Under the pieces are notes generated by a model. It did not search any database, was not told the origin of the DNA, and was given only the letters and a program-made list of their open reading frames with translations. The position numbers were made by a program, and so were the translations under genes. A stretch of DNA of 64,000 bases from Chengkuizengella axinellae (lineage in GTDB: Bacteria > Bacillota > Bacilli > Paenibacillales > KCTC-33759), in NCBI RefSeq assembly GCF_030730905.1, contig NZ_JAVAMP010000003.1, positions 186,001 through 250,000 of the forward strand, in the 5' to 3' direction. Below are positions 1 to 9,401 of this stretch, piece after piece; positions within the stretch are counted from its first letter, which is position 1; each line of letters starts with the position of its first letter.

Positions 1-1
1 A

Positions 2-2359
2 GTCTCAAATAACCCAAATACATCTGATGTTTCTGAAGAAACATCAGATGTAGAGGTAATTGCGAATAGTAAAAACATGATTAGTATTAAATTCAATGAA
101 GTGGATCTTCAAGCAGTAAAAGAAGATTTTACTATCACGGAAGACGAATTGGATAAAAATATATTGAATCATGAAGTTTATCATTTAAATAGCTGCACGA
201 TCGTAACTCTAAATTTAGAAGAAGAATTATCAGGGACAACAGCAGAAAATGTTTTGGTTTCATATGAAGGAACAGAAGCTCTGGAAGGATTTACTTTATC
301 AGCTGAGGATGGAATTGCTCCAGAAATAGATAAAAGTAAGTTTGTACATCCTGAGAAGGGGCCCGTTGAAACTGTATTTTCACTAAATACCAATCCTGAA
401 GAAGACCAATTAATCGATCATATTGTGATTCAATTCAGTGAGGAAATAGATGTTAGTTCTGTTTATTATAAGGGTTTTCGAGTTGGTGGATTTAATGTAA
501 TTGATGCATATACTACTTTTGATTATAGATCAATAACGAGTCCTAATGAACTTGGTGATGCTGGCGATGGAGAATTTATCATACTTCAAGTAGAGAATGA
601 GATACCTAGCGTGATTAATGATTTAAGATCTCATCCAATCATTACAATAGAGTCGATGTTATTAGAGGATTTATCAGGTAATGAATTTGCTGGGGTGACA
701 GCAGGGGATGTTGTAAATTCTAAATTTGTTGATTTTGAATCGGGTTTACCTGAAGTAACTAAGGTTGAGATTAAAGATTCAAAATCCTTACTTGTTACTT
801 TTAATGAAACAATAAAAGAAGCCACAAACAATGATTTTAGTTTAACTTTAGATAATGAGGGTATGCCTGTCCTCTTACCAGTATCTGAAGTTTTAATAAA
901 TGAAATTGATGGAAGAGAAGTGCTGCTCTTATTTGGGAACCATTTTGTAGATGGGGAGTATGAGTTGGTCATTGATGGTGTTAAAGATTACTCAGGGGCT
1001 TCAAATGAAGTTTATAGTGGGTCATGGTCATTTAATGAGAGTGGAGATTTCTTACCTGCGAATTTAGTTGGAGATGGTGTTAAAGCAATTAGTAGAAGTG
1101 AAATTCAAATTCAATTTGATCAAAATTTGGCTGGGGCTTCACAAAATGATTTTAAAGTGAAAGAAGATGGAGAACTTGTGTTGATAGATGATCTAGATAT
1201 TGAAGATAATGATGTAGGTTCTTTGATAACTCTAGTTCTTTCTGTACCTTTATCTGGAACTGAAACACATAATGTTATTGTTTCGTTTCATGATGAAAAT
1301 GATTTATTTCTTAAGAACACAACAAATGAATATAACGTTGCACCGCATCCATTTAACGCAGTGGCATTAGATGGAATATCACCGGAAGTAGTTGATATTG
1401 AATTTACAAATGATCCAAGGAAATTTAATGTTTATTTTAGCGAGCCAATAAAAGAAACTGATATCAATCATTATATTGTAAGTAATGAAAAGGGTGAGAA
1501 CATACCCGTTGAAGAGGTAAATATCGATTCTGAAAATAATAAAAAAGTTAACATTTCGCTCTCATCCATAATAGATCATGGCAAAGTATATAACTTAATA
1601 ATAGATGAAGTTAAAGATTTTATGGAAAATTCGAATGAAAGTTATAATGAATTTATAGAATTTATAAATCTAATCCCATATGTAAATTTAACTGAAGATG
1701 GAGTAAAAGCAATTAGTCGAAATGAAATCACCTTGCAATTTGATCAAGAATTAATTGATATTTATTTAGGTGATTTTCAAGTAACTGAAGACGGAATTAA
1801 TAAAAATATTGATCATATTGAAATTGAATATAACAATATTGGAATACTAGTCATACTAACTTTAGACAGCAATCTTGAAGGAACAACTACAGAATTAATT
1901 AAAATTTCATTTAATGATGATTTTGATCCAGAGAATGATACTATAGGCAGATATGGAATGCCTCCTTACCCATTTGAAAATGTTAATGTTATCGATGGGA
2001 TTTCTCCAGAAATAGCAACCGAGGATGGGCAATATAAAGTATTTGCAATGGACGTAGATGAGAATAGTATAGTTGATCATATTTCAATTGAGTTTACGGA
2101 AGTAATGGATGTAAGTTCCATTAATAAAGTTTATTTTGATGTGCCTGGGGAACAAGTGCTGGATGCCTATGCTTCTATCGAGGGGCCAACATCTAGTACA
2201 GAGTCTGGAAATAAAGAAAATAGCAATATGATATATGTACGAATTGATGAGGAAAGCTTAGATTCGAGTGAAGAGTTGCAAATTTCAATTGATTGGGAAG
2301 AGATTGAAGATATTTTCGGTAATGTATTTGATGGAGCAGAGGACATAAGTGTTCAGTAA
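2..2359 (+). CDS. Repetitive cell-surface protein (Ig-like/SbsA-type modules), 5' end outside window
   Basis: The frame is open from the left edge, so the start lies upstream; about 785 residues are visible. The protein is acidic and beta-rich, built from diverged repeats. The signature 'DGVKAIS' followed by an 'IQFDQ'/'LQFDQ' strand and a 'DF-V-EDG' turn occurs twice (DNA near 1075 and 1700). A 'DG(I)(S/A)PEI' linker recurs, and a 'DHI-I-F-E-(I/M)DVSS' segment appears near both ends. This pattern fits bacterial Ig-like or SbsA-type modules of S-layer-associated proteins. No LPXTG motif or C-terminal membrane anchor is present, so anchoring, if any, would be N-terminal (for example SLH domains). 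Function is unknown; structural or adhesive is an inference. Confidence 0.75.
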   Translation, partial: VSNNPNTSDVSEETSDVEVIANSKNMISIKFNEVDLQAVKEDFTITEDELDKNILNHEVYHLNSCTIVTLNLEEELSGTTAENVLVSYEGTEALEGFTLSAEDGIAPEIDKSKFVHPEKGPVETVFSLNTNPEEDQLIDHIVIQFSEEIDVSSVYYKGFRVGGFNVIDAYTTFDYRSITSPNELGDAGDGEFIILQVENEIPSVINDLRSHPIITIESMLLEDLSGNEFAGVTAGDVVNSKFVDFESGLPEVTKVEIKDSKSLLVTFNETIKEATNNDFSLTLDNEGMPVLLPVSEVLINEIDGREVLLLFGNHFVDGEYELVIDGVKDYSGASNEVYSGSWSFNESGDFLPANLVGDGVKAISRSEIQIQFDQNLAGASQNDFKVKEDGELVLIDDLDIEDNDVGSLITLVLSVPLSGTETHNVIVSFHDENDLFLKNTTNEYNVAPHPFNAVALDGISPEVVDIEFTNDPRKFNVYFSEPIKETDINHYIVSNEKGENIPVEEVNIDSENNKKVNISLSSIIDHGKVYNLIIDEVKDFMENSNESYNEFIEFINLIPYVNLTEDGVKAISRNEITLQFDQELIDIYLGDFQVTEDGINKNIDHIEIEYNNIGILVILTLDSNLEGTTTELIKISFNDDFDPENDTIGRYGMPPYPFENVNVIDGISPEIATEDGQYKVFAMDVDENSIVDHISIEFTEVMDVSSINKVYFDVPGEQVLDAYASIEGPTSSTESGNKENSNMIYVRIDEESLDSSEELQISIDWEEIEDIFGNVFDGAEDISVQ
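20..51. repeat. Perfect 14-bp inverted repeat inside the coding sequence
   Basis: Two 14-base arms (20-33 and 38-51) pair perfectly around a TGAA loop. In the coding frame they encode the peptide repeat TSDV-SEE-TSDV, so one DNA palindrome also gives a direct amino-acid repeat. Confidence 0.8.
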
Positions 2360-2376
2360 AAAATAAAATTCACTTA

Positions 2377-2414
2377 AGAAGAGACCTTGACCTTTTATGT
2401 CAAAGGTCTCTTCT
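2377..2414. terminator. Hairpin between convergent genes
   Basis: An arm at 2377-2390 pairs with 2400-2414 with one bulged A. It lies between the surface-protein stop (2359) and the stop of the minus-strand ABC ATPase gene (2415), so it probably terminates both transcripts. T-tracts on either side are weak. Confidence 0.6.
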
Positions 2415-3149
2415 CTATTCCAACACTCTCAAAAACTGCCTCGTACGTGCTTCTTGAGGGCGATTGAATATTTGCTCTGGAGGGCCTTGTTCCACAATGT
2501 GGCCTCCATCCATAAAGATTACTTCATCAGCTACATCTTTGGCAAAACGCATTTCATGAGTCACTACAATCATAGTCATCCCATCTTTAGCTAAATCCTC
2601 CATCACTTTCAGAACTTCCCCTACGAGTTCTGGATCTAGTGCAGAAGTAGGCTCATCAAACAACATGACTTTCGGTTCCATGGCTAAGGCCCTAGCAATC
2701 CCAACTCTTTGCTGTTGCCCCCCAGATAATTGAAAAGGGTAGTCATTCATTTTATTAGCAAGTCCTACTTTTTGAAGTAATTCCTCTGCTTTTTTTTGTG
2801 CTAGCTGTTTTGGGATTTTTTTGACAGTGACAGGACCTTCCATAACATTTCCTAAAGCAGTCATGTGTGGAAACAAATTATAATTTTGAAATACCATTCC
2901 TGTTAAAGAGCGAAATTGTATCACTGCTTTTTTTGAAACAGAGTTTGAAAAATCTAATACTTTTTGATCTATTTCTACAATTCCAGAGGTAGGCGTTTCT
3001 AAAACGTTTAAACATCTTAGAAAGGTTGTTTTACCTGATCCTGATGGTCCGATTAAAACTACAATTTTACCTTTTTCAATGTTCAGTTCCATTCCTTTTA
3101 GTACTTCTAATTCTCCAAATTGTTTAATCAAATTTGTTACTCTAACCAT
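2415..3149 (-). CDS. tcyC: Amino-acid (probably L-cystine) ABC importer, ATP-binding protein
   Basis: This 244-aa ATPase powers a polar amino-acid importer at the inner face of the membrane. Walker A GPSGSGKT is at about residues 34-41, the signature LSGGQQQR near 141 and Walker [14 protein letters not shown] near 160, with the switch His in VVTHEM. Length is typical of the GlnQ/TcyC family. It is the last gene of a three-gene minus-strand operon with the permease (3179-3889) and the lipoprotein (3867-4691). The cystine assignment rests on the binding protein; the ATPase alone would only support a polar amino-acid importer. Confidence 0.85.
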   Translation of the reverse strand: MVRVTNLIKQFGELEVLKGMELNIEKGKIVVLIGPSGSGKTTFLRCLNVLETPTSGIVEIDQKVLDFSNSVSKKAVIQFRSLTGMVFQNYNLFPHMTALGNVMEGPVTVKKIPKQLAQKKAEELLQKVGLANKMNDYPFQLSGGQQQRVGIARALAMEPKVMLFDEPTSALDPELVGEVLKVMEDLAKDGMTMIVVTHEMRFAKDVADEVIFMDGGHIVEQGPPEQIFNRPQEARTRQFLRVLE

Positions 3150-3178
3150 TATTTTAACTCCTTGATAAAAAGCTATTT

Positions 3179-3889
3179 TTACTTAGCAATATAACGCTCT
3201 AATCTATTTTCAATTTTCATCTGAATAATAGACAATAGAAAACAAATGACCCAATATATGAGTCCAGCTTCAGCGTATAATAACAAAAACTCATTTTCTC
3301 TAGCTGCTATTTGCTGTGCTTTTCGAAACATTTCCGTTACAAGTACTAGTGAAGCTAAGGAGGTATCTTTAACCAAACTAATAAATGTATTGGATAGAGG
3401 AGGTACAGAGACTCTGGAAGCCTGAGGTAAAATGATTCTTTTTAAGGCTTGTCTATATGACATTCCTATAGAAAAACTCGCTTCCCATTGACCTTTGGGA
3501 ATGGATAATATAGCTGCACGAATAATTTCGGAACCATATGCTCCTACATTTAAAGAAAAACCAATAATAGCAGAAGGGAATGGGTCAAGAATGATTCCGA
3601 TATTTGGTAAACCATAAAAAATAATAAACAATTGTACAAGTAAAGGTGTACCTCTAATAATAGAAACATATACTCTCGAAATTTTTTGAAAAATTTTAAT
3701 GGTTGAAATTCTAGCTATAGCTGATAGGACGGCTAATATTAATCCAATACAAAATGATATGAATGTTAAAGGGATTGTGTAATACAAAGCTCCCTCCAAT
3801 AACGGGAGTAGGGAGCTCTGTGCAATATCGAAAAATCTAATCATTTTTTCATCTATAAAGGAAGAATTACTTTGATACATCTTCGCCAA
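3179..3889 (-). CDS. tcyB: Amino-acid (probably L-cystine) ABC importer, permease
   Basis: This is a HisM/GlnP-type permease with about five membrane segments and the EAA-like loop ([21 protein letters not shown]) that contacts the ATPase. The longest frame begins at a TTG at 3889, overlapping the binding-protein gene by 23 bp. ATG codons at 3880 and 3844 are alternatives, and none has a clear ribosome binding site, so translation may be coupled to the upstream gene. The last start gives a protein of 221 aa, close to the family norm. The operon order is binding protein, permease, ATPase. Confidence 0.8.
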   Translation of the reverse strand: MAKMYQSNSSFIDEKMIRFFDIAQSSLLPLLEGALYYTIPLTFISFCIGLILAVLSAIARISTIKIFQKISRVYVSIIRGTPLLVQLFIIFYGLPNIGIILDPFPSAIIGFSLNVGAYGSEIIRAAILSIPKGQWEASFSIGMSYRQALKRIILPQASRVSVPPLSNTFISLVKDTSLASLVLVTEMFRKAQQIAARENEFLLLYAEAGLIYWVICFLLSIIQMKIENRLERYIAK

Positions 3890-4691
3890 ACCATTCCATT
3901 GAGATTTCTAAATAAGTGCCATCCTCCATCATATCTTCGATTGCTTGGTTAATGGCTTCAACTAATGTTTCATTTCCTTTTCTAAATAAAATACCATTAG
4001 AAGATTTCTCCTCAGGTGTAGGAAGAACTTTGATGTTTTCTTCTCCTTTTTGTTTAACATAATCCAAAACGGTCAATCGATCATTGATGGTGATGTCTAC
4101 TCGTTTTGATTGAATAAGCGAAATAGCCTGTGCAAATCCTTCTACGGGTTCAATTTCAGCACCATATTGCAGTGCTATACTTTCATAATTGCTCGTTAAA
4201 GATTGAGCAGATGTCAGGCCTTTAATATCTTCAACACTATTCACATTTTCATTATCTGCTCCGGTTACAATCACAGCAGATGACGTAATATATGGGATAG
4301 AAAAGTCATATTTTTCTTGTCGGTCAGGAGTTATTCCCACCTGATTGACAATCATATCGAACCGTTTTGCGTCTAACCCCGCCATCATACCATCCCATTG
4401 TGTTTCCATAAACTCTGCCTCTACATTTAAACGAGCAGCTACTTCACGAGCAATTTCTACATCAAATCCTGTTAATTGATCCTTTTCATCATGAAACGTA
4501 AAGGGCGGGTAAGTACCTTCTGTCCCCACCTTAATAACCCCACTTTCTTGAATGAATGATAACAAATCAATTGATTCAGTTCCTTCATTTTCTTCAGTAA
4601 CTTCGTTGTTTTCCTCAGGTGTAGCACACGAAAACAATAACATTGATGCTATGATAATAATACATAATACGACTGATCGTTTTTTTGTCAT
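3867..4691 (-). CDS. tcyA: Amino-acid (probably L-cystine) ABC importer, substrate-binding lipoprotein
   Basis: This 274-aa lipoprotein has a signal peptide ending in a lipobox (LLFSC, lipidated Cys22). The mature part is a family-3 solute-binding protein, beginning [12 protein letters not shown]. Features such as [33 protein letters not shown] and the C-terminal EWFGEDVSK match the cystine-binding FliY/TcyA subgroup more than glutamine binders. It is first in the operon, with an AAGGAGG site upstream of the ATG. Its likely job is to capture cystine outside the membrane for TcyBC. The substrate assignment is from family resemblance only. Confidence 0.8.
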   Translation of the reverse strand: MTKKRSVVLCIIIIASMLLFSCATPEENNEVTEENEGTESIDLLSFIQESGVIKVGTEGTYPPFTFHDEKDQLTGFDVEIAREVAARLNVEAEFMETQWDGMMAGLDAKRFDMIVNQVGITPDRQEKYDFSIPYITSSAVIVTGADNENVNSVEDIKGLTSAQSLTSNYESIALQYGAEIEPVEGFAQAISLIQSKRVDITINDRLTVLDYVKQKGEENIKVLPTPEEKSSNGILFRKGNETLVEAINQAIEDMMEDGTYLEISMEWFGEDVSK

Positions 4692-4796
4692 TGCTGCCTC
4701 CTTGAAATTGAAATCTAAAGTTTTATTCCGATGATATCAGAATGAATTCTCTTGAATATAATTCCAATGAAGGGATGACTATATTCATTTAATAAA

Positions 4797-4822
4797 AAAA
4801 ACCATCCAAAAGGATGGTTTAT
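4797..4822 (-). terminator. Rho-independent terminator of the DUF4015 gene
   Basis: A nine-base stem (4799-4807 with 4812-4820) and a four-base loop are followed on the minus strand by a run of T residues. It lies 33 bp downstream of the DUF4015 stop codon at 4853. Confidence 0.85.
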
Positions 4823-4852
4823 AAATCATTTTTATTTGAATAAAATTGGTTA

Positions 4853-6043
4853 TCATTGTAAATCATAATTAACATCTGGTGTAAATCGATTACCTGCATT
4901 CCAAAGCAGAAATTCATCTATACCTGTATCAATTAGGGCTCTAATCTGTTCTTCAACCTCTTTTTTACCGTAAGTGATATACCCTGGAACCCACGATGCA
5001 GTAAAATCTTGAATCCAAGGACGAATGATAGGTTTATTTTCCTGAATGGCTTCTAACTTTTTATGTGTATCCATCATAGAACCATAAATGGTAGTATAAG
5101 GAGCAGCATCAGGAACAGTAGAACCAAACCAACCTGTTGAATAGTGACTTGGGTAAACCATAGGACTAATGACATCCACATATTGTGAGATTTTATTAAA
5201 ATCCTGTCCAATTCCCTCAGCGGCTGGAACAGATGCAGCGTAACCAAAGATGTCAACAGAAACGCGAACACCTAGTGGATTTAATTGTTCACGAGCATAT
5301 TTTACAAAATCTGCGACGATATCTGTTCGAGAAATATCCGCTTGCTGCTCATATGTTAGTATATCTGCTCTTTTTTCAAAACCTTCAGGAAAACGAACAT
5401 AATCAAATTGGATTTCTTTAAAACCTAATTTGGCAGCTTCTTTAGCAACTTCAACATTGTATTCCCATACTTCCTTTACATATGGATTAACAAAACTGTC
5501 ACCACGTCCATTGACCCAGACGGTCCCATTTGAATTCACAAAAGATAAATCTGGACGCTGTTTAGCAAGGACTGAGTCTTTAAAAATAACAATTCTTGCA
5601 ATTGGATATACATCATGAGCTTCTAAGGTATTCATAAGTTCTGACACGTCTTTTATGAATGGTTTTGTGTTCCCATATTTTTCGATTTCTGGATTTTCTG
5701 CTTTATATGTAACATATCCATAATCATCTTTAATATCTACAACAATAGAATTGAGTTCAGTTTCATCAATTAACTTTAAAATAGTGTCGAATTTGTCTCC
5801 ACCGTTTGCAGTGTATGCTGTTGAATAGACACCTTTAACAGCAGGAATACCTTCAGGCTGAGGGTCCCTTTTAATCCATTCATCTGTACCTATGTTCTCA
5901 TCCATAGGATAAGTGACTGTGTCTTCTGCTACAACAGAATTTCTAAATTGTACGGCATTCTCCAATAATTGTTCTACTGACTGATTATTTGCTTCGTTTG
6001 CGTTTCCCAATAATGTGAATAAAAGTGCGAATATTAATTCCAT
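4853..6043 (-). CDS. Secreted putative glycoside hydrolase (DUF4015)
   Basis: A short signal peptide (MELIFALLFTLL) is followed by a DUF4015-type TIM-barrel domain, marked by IVVDIKDDYGYV, RIVIFKD, EIQFDYVRFPEG, VDIFGYA and ISPMVYPSHY. The acidic residues in these strands are the likely catalytic or sugar-binding positions. An upstream in-frame ATG at 6061 would give 402 aa, but the GGGGGAA ribosome binding site lies just before the ATG at 6043, so the 396-aa form is preferred. The family is extracytoplasmic and thought to act on polysaccharide or peptidoglycan; substrate is unknown. It is monocistronic and followed by a terminator. Confidence 0.75.
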   Translation of the reverse strand: MELIFALLFTLLGNANEANNQSVEQLLENAVQFRNSVVAEDTVTYPMDENIGTDEWIKRDPQPEGIPAVKGVYSTAYTANGGDKFDTILKLIDETELNSIVVDIKDDYGYVTYKAENPEIEKYGNTKPFIKDVSELMNTLEAHDVYPIARIVIFKDSVLAKQRPDLSFVNSNGTVWVNGRGDSFVNPYVKEVWEYNVEVAKEAAKLGFKEIQFDYVRFPEGFEKRADILTYEQQADISRTDIVADFVKYAREQLNPLGVRVSVDIFGYAASVPAAEGIGQDFNKISQYVDVISPMVYPSHYSTGWFGSTVPDAAPYTTIYGSMMDTHKKLEAIQENKPIIRPWIQDFTASWVPGYITYGKKEVEEQIRALIDTGIDEFLLWNAGNRFTPDVNYDLQ

Positions 6044-6312
6044 TACGTTCCCCCAATTCATTGATGTAATAGTATTATTATATGATATTTCAGGGTAATC
6101 GAACAGAGAAAATTTTTCGTTTCTTTACATTTTTTTTAATGGTATTCGACAAAAATACCAATAATATCCACATATCATATTTTGAAATTATTTATGTTTC
6201 TAAAAAGTCAGATTTTTACATCTATAATTATTTAAACCCAAGAAACTGAAAGGACTTAAAGATATAATTTTTGGAGATGTTCTATTTATATAAATGTATC
6301 TTGGTTGTTCAT

Positions 6313-6342
6313 TTGTAATGTTTTATACAATTGTGATATGAT
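6313..6342 (+). promoter_or_regulatory. Putative sigma-A promoter of cshA
   Basis: TTGTAA (6313-6318), an 18-bp spacer and TATGAT (6337-6342) form a plausible vegetative promoter. Transcription from about 6349 would give a leader of roughly 220 nt before the helicase gene. Confidence 0.5.
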
Positions 6343-6364
6343 TGTACATATCTATAGATGAGGC

Positions 6365-6400
6365 AAGTGTTTCTTTGCTTAAAGGAAATGCTTTTTTTTT
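6365..6400 (+). terminator. Terminator-like hairpin in the cshA leader (candidate attenuator)
   Basis: AAGTGTTTC (6365-6373) pairs with GAAATGCTT (6385-6393), with two wobble pairs. A run of nine T residues (6392-6400) follows. It lies just after the predicted transcription start and about 170 nt before the start codon, so it could terminate transcription prematurely. Confidence 0.6.
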
Positions 6401-6569
6401 AGGGTAGAAAAGTTATTTGCTATCCAATTGATTAAAAAAATGAACCAAAAACAAAACTACAAGTAGTTTGATTTGTTTCTCATAAATTGTTGATGTTATT
6501 ATCAATTTTTGGGACACTTTATTTGCTTAAGTTATTTGTTATTTTATTACAAAGGAGTTTGAACTAGTT

Positions 6570-8111
6570 TTGACAACATTTAATGATTTCCAGCTTGAAC
6601 GATCAGTCATTCAAGCTATTCAAGATTTAGGGTTTGAGGAAGCAACACCGATTCAAGCCAGTACCATACCTGAGGCTTTAAGTGGGACCGATTTAATTGG
6701 CCAAGCGCAAACTGGAACTGGGAAAACAGCTGCATTTTCCATCCCATTAATTCAAAAAATTCAAAAAGAAGAGCAGAAAATTGTATCATTAATTATGGCT
6801 CCAACCAGAGAGCTTGCTATACAAGTTGCTGAAGAAATCAATAAGTTATCTAAATTTAAAGGTATTCGTTCGTTACCCATTTATGGTGGACAGGATATCG
6901 TAAAACAGATTCGTGCTTTAAAGAAAAAACCACAAATCATTATCGGTACACCTGGAAGGTTGTTAGACCATATTCGACGTAAGACGATTAAATTAAGTGA
7001 TGTCCATACGGTTATTTTAGATGAAGCAGATGAAATGTTGGATATGGGTTTTATGGAGGATATACAGTCTATATTAAAATTGGTGCCTGAACAACGTCAA
7101 ACGATGCTGTTTTCTGCAACAATGCCACCAAACATTAAAAAATTGGCGCAACAGTTTTTACAAGATCCAAAACACATCTCAGTTGCTCCCAAAAAAGTAA
7201 GCTCACCAAATATCTCGCAATATTATATAGAGCTTCATGAAAGACAAAAGTTCGATGCACTAGGTAGATTGCTTGATATGGAGTCACCTGATTTAGCAAT
7301 TGTATTTGGCCGTACAAAACGTCGTGTTGATGAATTATCTGAAGCTCTCAAAAAGAGAGGATATCCAGCTGAAGGTTTACATGGAGATCTATCACAAAAC
7401 CAACGCGATCAAGTGATGAGAAAATTTAGAGATGGAAGCATCGATGTATTAGTAGCCACAGATGTAGCAGCTCGTGGATTAGACGTCTCCGGTGTTACAC
7501 ATGTTATTAATTTTGATTTGCCACAGGATCCTGAAAGTTATGTTCACAGAATTGGTCGTACGGGTCGAGCAGGTAAGGAAGGGTCAGCTTGGACTTTTGT
7601 TACACCTAGAGAAACGGATCATCTTCACTTTATTGAAAAGGTTACAAGACATAAAATCTTTAAAAAGCCACTTCCAAGTATTTCAGAAGCTTTAGAAGGT
7701 AAACAGAAGGTAATGGCTGAGAGATTACTAAATGTACTTCAATCAAATGAGTTTGCTCAATATAAAGGGATTTCAATACAGTTATTGGAGGAGTATGATT
7801 CCGTAGATATATTGGCTGCAGCATTTAAATTGCTTACAGGTGATGATAAACAGGAAGTAAGAATTCAATTAACTCCTGAAGAACCAATACGTGGTAAGAA
7901 AAAAAGACAACCGTTTAGAAGACGTACGTCAGGATCTAACAGTGGCAGCGGATCTAAAGGTGGATATAAAAGCAATAGTTACAAAGGGAATAGTTACAAA
8001 GGTGGCAGTGGGTATAAAAACAGCAATTCAAATTCTAAAAGCTCACGTTCTGCACGATTTAATGAAAAAGGCGATAAGAAGCAATATCAAAAAGCAGGAA
8101 AACATGTTTAA
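6570..8111 (+). CDS. cshA: DEAD-box ATP-dependent RNA helicase, CshA-like
   Basis: This 513-aa cytoplasmic helicase unwinds RNA and is likely involved in mRNA turnover, ribosome assembly and cold adaptation. Motifs in order are the Q motif (EEATPIQ), [20 protein letters not shown], the RGLD segment and [11 protein letters not shown] CshA-type dimerisation region follows, then a basic tail rich in Arg, Gly, Ser and Lys (last 75 residues), with repeated SYKG units, suited to RNA binding. Translation begins at TTG 6570 behind an AAAGGAG site (spacing about 12 nt). The gene is monocistronic with a long structured leader. CshB or another paralogue is possible, but length and tail favour CshA. Confidence 0.85.
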   Translation: MTTFNDFQLERSVIQAIQDLGFEEATPIQASTIPEALSGTDLIGQAQTGTGKTAAFSIPLIQKIQKEEQKIVSLIMAPTRELAIQVAEEINKLSKFKGIRSLPIYGGQDIVKQIRALKKKPQIIIGTPGRLLDHIRRKTIKLSDVHTVILDEADEMLDMGFMEDIQSILKLVPEQRQTMLFSATMPPNIKKLAQQFLQDPKHISVAPKKVSSPNISQYYIELHERQKFDALGRLLDMESPDLAIVFGRTKRRVDELSEALKKRGYPAEGLHGDLSQNQRDQVMRKFRDGSIDVLVATDVAARGLDVSGVTHVINFDLPQDPESYVHRIGRTGRAGKEGSAWTFVTPRETDHLHFIEKVTRHKIFKKPLPSISEALEGKQKVMAERLLNVLQSNEFAQYKGISIQLLEEYDSVDILAAAFKLLTGDDKQEVRIQLTPEEPIRGKKKRQPFRRRTSGSNSGSGSKGGYKSNSYKGNSYKGGSGYKNSNSNSKSSRSARFNEKGDKKQYQKAGKHV

Positions 8112-8153
8112 TAGTTAATACGATCTACAAGAATGCAAAATTTTCTTTATAAT

Positions 8154-8179
8154 GGCTGTTGAGATCTTTCTCAATAGCC
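8154..8179 (+). terminator. Hairpin downstream of cshA
   Basis: GGCTGTTGAGA pairs with TCTCAATAGCC around a four-base loop, 43 bp after the stop codon. The following sequence has few T residues, so termination strength is uncertain. Confidence 0.55.
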
Positions 8180-8296
8180 TTATTAACAATTTACGGATTT
8201 TTTGATTAAACTAATTGTCCAGCAGCTATCATATCTTTACTTTTATTACTTTTCAATCAGTAAGGTTAATTGATTTTATGTGAGGGGGGTCATATT

Positions 8297-9001
8297 ATGG
8301 AATTTAATGGTGTTATGGGTGGTTTATATAGAATATCTGAATGGATCATGAGGTTTGCAGTTATTAATATTCTCTGGTTGATTTGTTCTATTCCTGTTAT
8401 GTTCTTAGTACTAATTTCATTTCTTATGGAAGAATTGAGTCAAATTATTTTGAATCTGATTATTATAGGCATTGTTTCTCCATTCACATTATTTCCTGCT
8501 ACGGCAGCTATGTTTGTTGTGGTACGAAAATGGCTAACGGGTGATGAAGATACCCCACTATTTAAAACTTATTTTAAAGGATTTAAAGAAAATTATGTAC
8601 AAAGTATGTTAGGTGGTATTTTATATAATATTTTAATTACAGTGATGATTGTGAATATTAATTTTTATGATCAAATGGAGAATTTATCGCAATATTTAGC
8701 AGTAGTTATTCTAATTCTTCTAGTCTTGACGATTATTTCAATTTTTAATTATTTTTCATTAATGGTTCACCTTCATTTGAAATTTAGAATACTAATTAAA
8801 AACGCATTTCTCTTAACAATTGGAAAACCTTTCAATTCTTTGGGAGTAGCAGTGACAAATTTTCTCATTTTTTACATAAGCTTTGAATATTTCACATTTC
8901 TTATTTTTATTTTCACTGGAAGTTTAATGGCATTTTGTTCTTATTTTTATTTCAATGTACTTTTTAAAAAAATACAAAATTTAGAGGATGCCAGTGAGTA
9001 A
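8297..9001 (+). CDS. DUF624 (YesL-like) integral membrane protein
   Basis: This 234-aa protein has about five hydrophobic segments and the N-terminal pattern MEFNGVMGGLYRISEWIMR typical of DUF624/YesL proteins. In other Firmicutes such proteins often sit near carbohydrate ABC transporters, but none is adjacent here and the role is unknown. The longest frame starts at a TTG at 8270. The ATG at 8297 is chosen because GAGGGGGG lies immediately before it at normal spacing. Confidence 0.75.
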   Translation: MEFNGVMGGLYRISEWIMRFAVINILWLICSIPVMFLVLISFLMEELSQIILNLIIIGIVSPFTLFPATAAMFVVVRKWLTGDEDTPLFKTYFKGFKENYVQSMLGGILYNILITVMIVNINFYDQMENLSQYLAVVILILLVLTIISIFNYFSLMVHLHLKFRILIKNAFLLTIGKPFNSLGVAVTNFLIFYISFEYFTFLIFIFTGSLMAFCSYFYFNVLFKKIQNLEDASE

Positions 9002-9024
9002 TTAGTTTGAATGATATATGAACA

Positions 9025-9043
9025 AGTTCATCCATGAACTAGT
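9025..9043. repeat. Small TCC-loop hairpin (repeat family H)
   Basis: AGTTC pairs with GAACT around an ATCCAT loop, followed by AGT. Loop and trailing AGT match the hairpins at 27235-27303 and 52755-52799, although the stem sequence differs. Confidence 0.6.
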
Positions 9044-9059
9044 AATTGATTCCTTTAGG

Positions 9060-9087
9060 TTTACATTCTCTTTTGAAATGATATAAT
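9060..9087 (+). promoter_or_regulatory. Promoter of the putative 6S RNA
   Basis: TTTACA (9060-9065), a 16-bp spacer with a TGA preceding the -10, and a perfect TATAAT (9082-9087) form a strong sigma-A promoter. The predicted start is near 9094, just before the 5' strand of the RNA's closing stem. Confidence 0.7.
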
Positions 9088-9093
9088 AAGGAT

Positions 9094-9284
9094 ACAACAA
9101 AATCCTGCGATGTACGTTTTGATTCTAAGTTGTTTTGAACCAATGACTGTTTCACGGGACTCCAATAAATAGTATGGCTGTCATGCCCCAATCCTGGGGA
9201 CTTCAAAAATATTGTTGAGGAAACCCACCTGCGAGAGCGGGTTCATGAAACACAAGAATCGAACGGCATAAGCGGGTTTTTTTT
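9094..9284 (+). ncRNA. ssrS: Probable 6S RNA
   Basis: A roughly 190-nt transcript with its own promoter folds into a rod. CCTGCGATGTACG with TTTTGATTCT (9104-9127) pairs with the 3' segment GAATCGAACG plus GCATAAGCGGG (9256-9276). An inner stem pairs GTTTTGAACC with GGTTCATGAAAC, enclosing a large, mostly open centre. A T-run (9277-9284) ends it. The 5' end resembles Firmicutes 6S RNAs, which bind sigma-A RNA polymerase. There is no riboswitch consensus and no obligatory link to the next gene. The assignment is from structure and remembered consensus, not a covariance search. Confidence 0.68.
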
Positions 9285-9401
9285 AGGGAATGGTTGTAAT
9301 TAAATCCCATAAATAACAAAAAATATAATACTGAATCATATATAGTTTAATCACTTTCTCTATGTTGCTGAATAAAACAAAACCAATTGGAGGTACTATA
9401 T

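Noticed and set aside
4692-4790. CymR or S-box control of the cystine-type transporter
   Set aside because: GAATTC-type short palindromes are present upstream, but no full operator or S-box fold could be supported.
9094-9284. c-di-AMP (ydaO/yuaA) riboswitch before the SleB-like hydrolase
   Set aside because: Hydrolase genes often follow ydaO riboswitches, but the conserved GGGGGA and CCGAAUCCG blocks are missing; the fold and promoter fit 6S RNA better.
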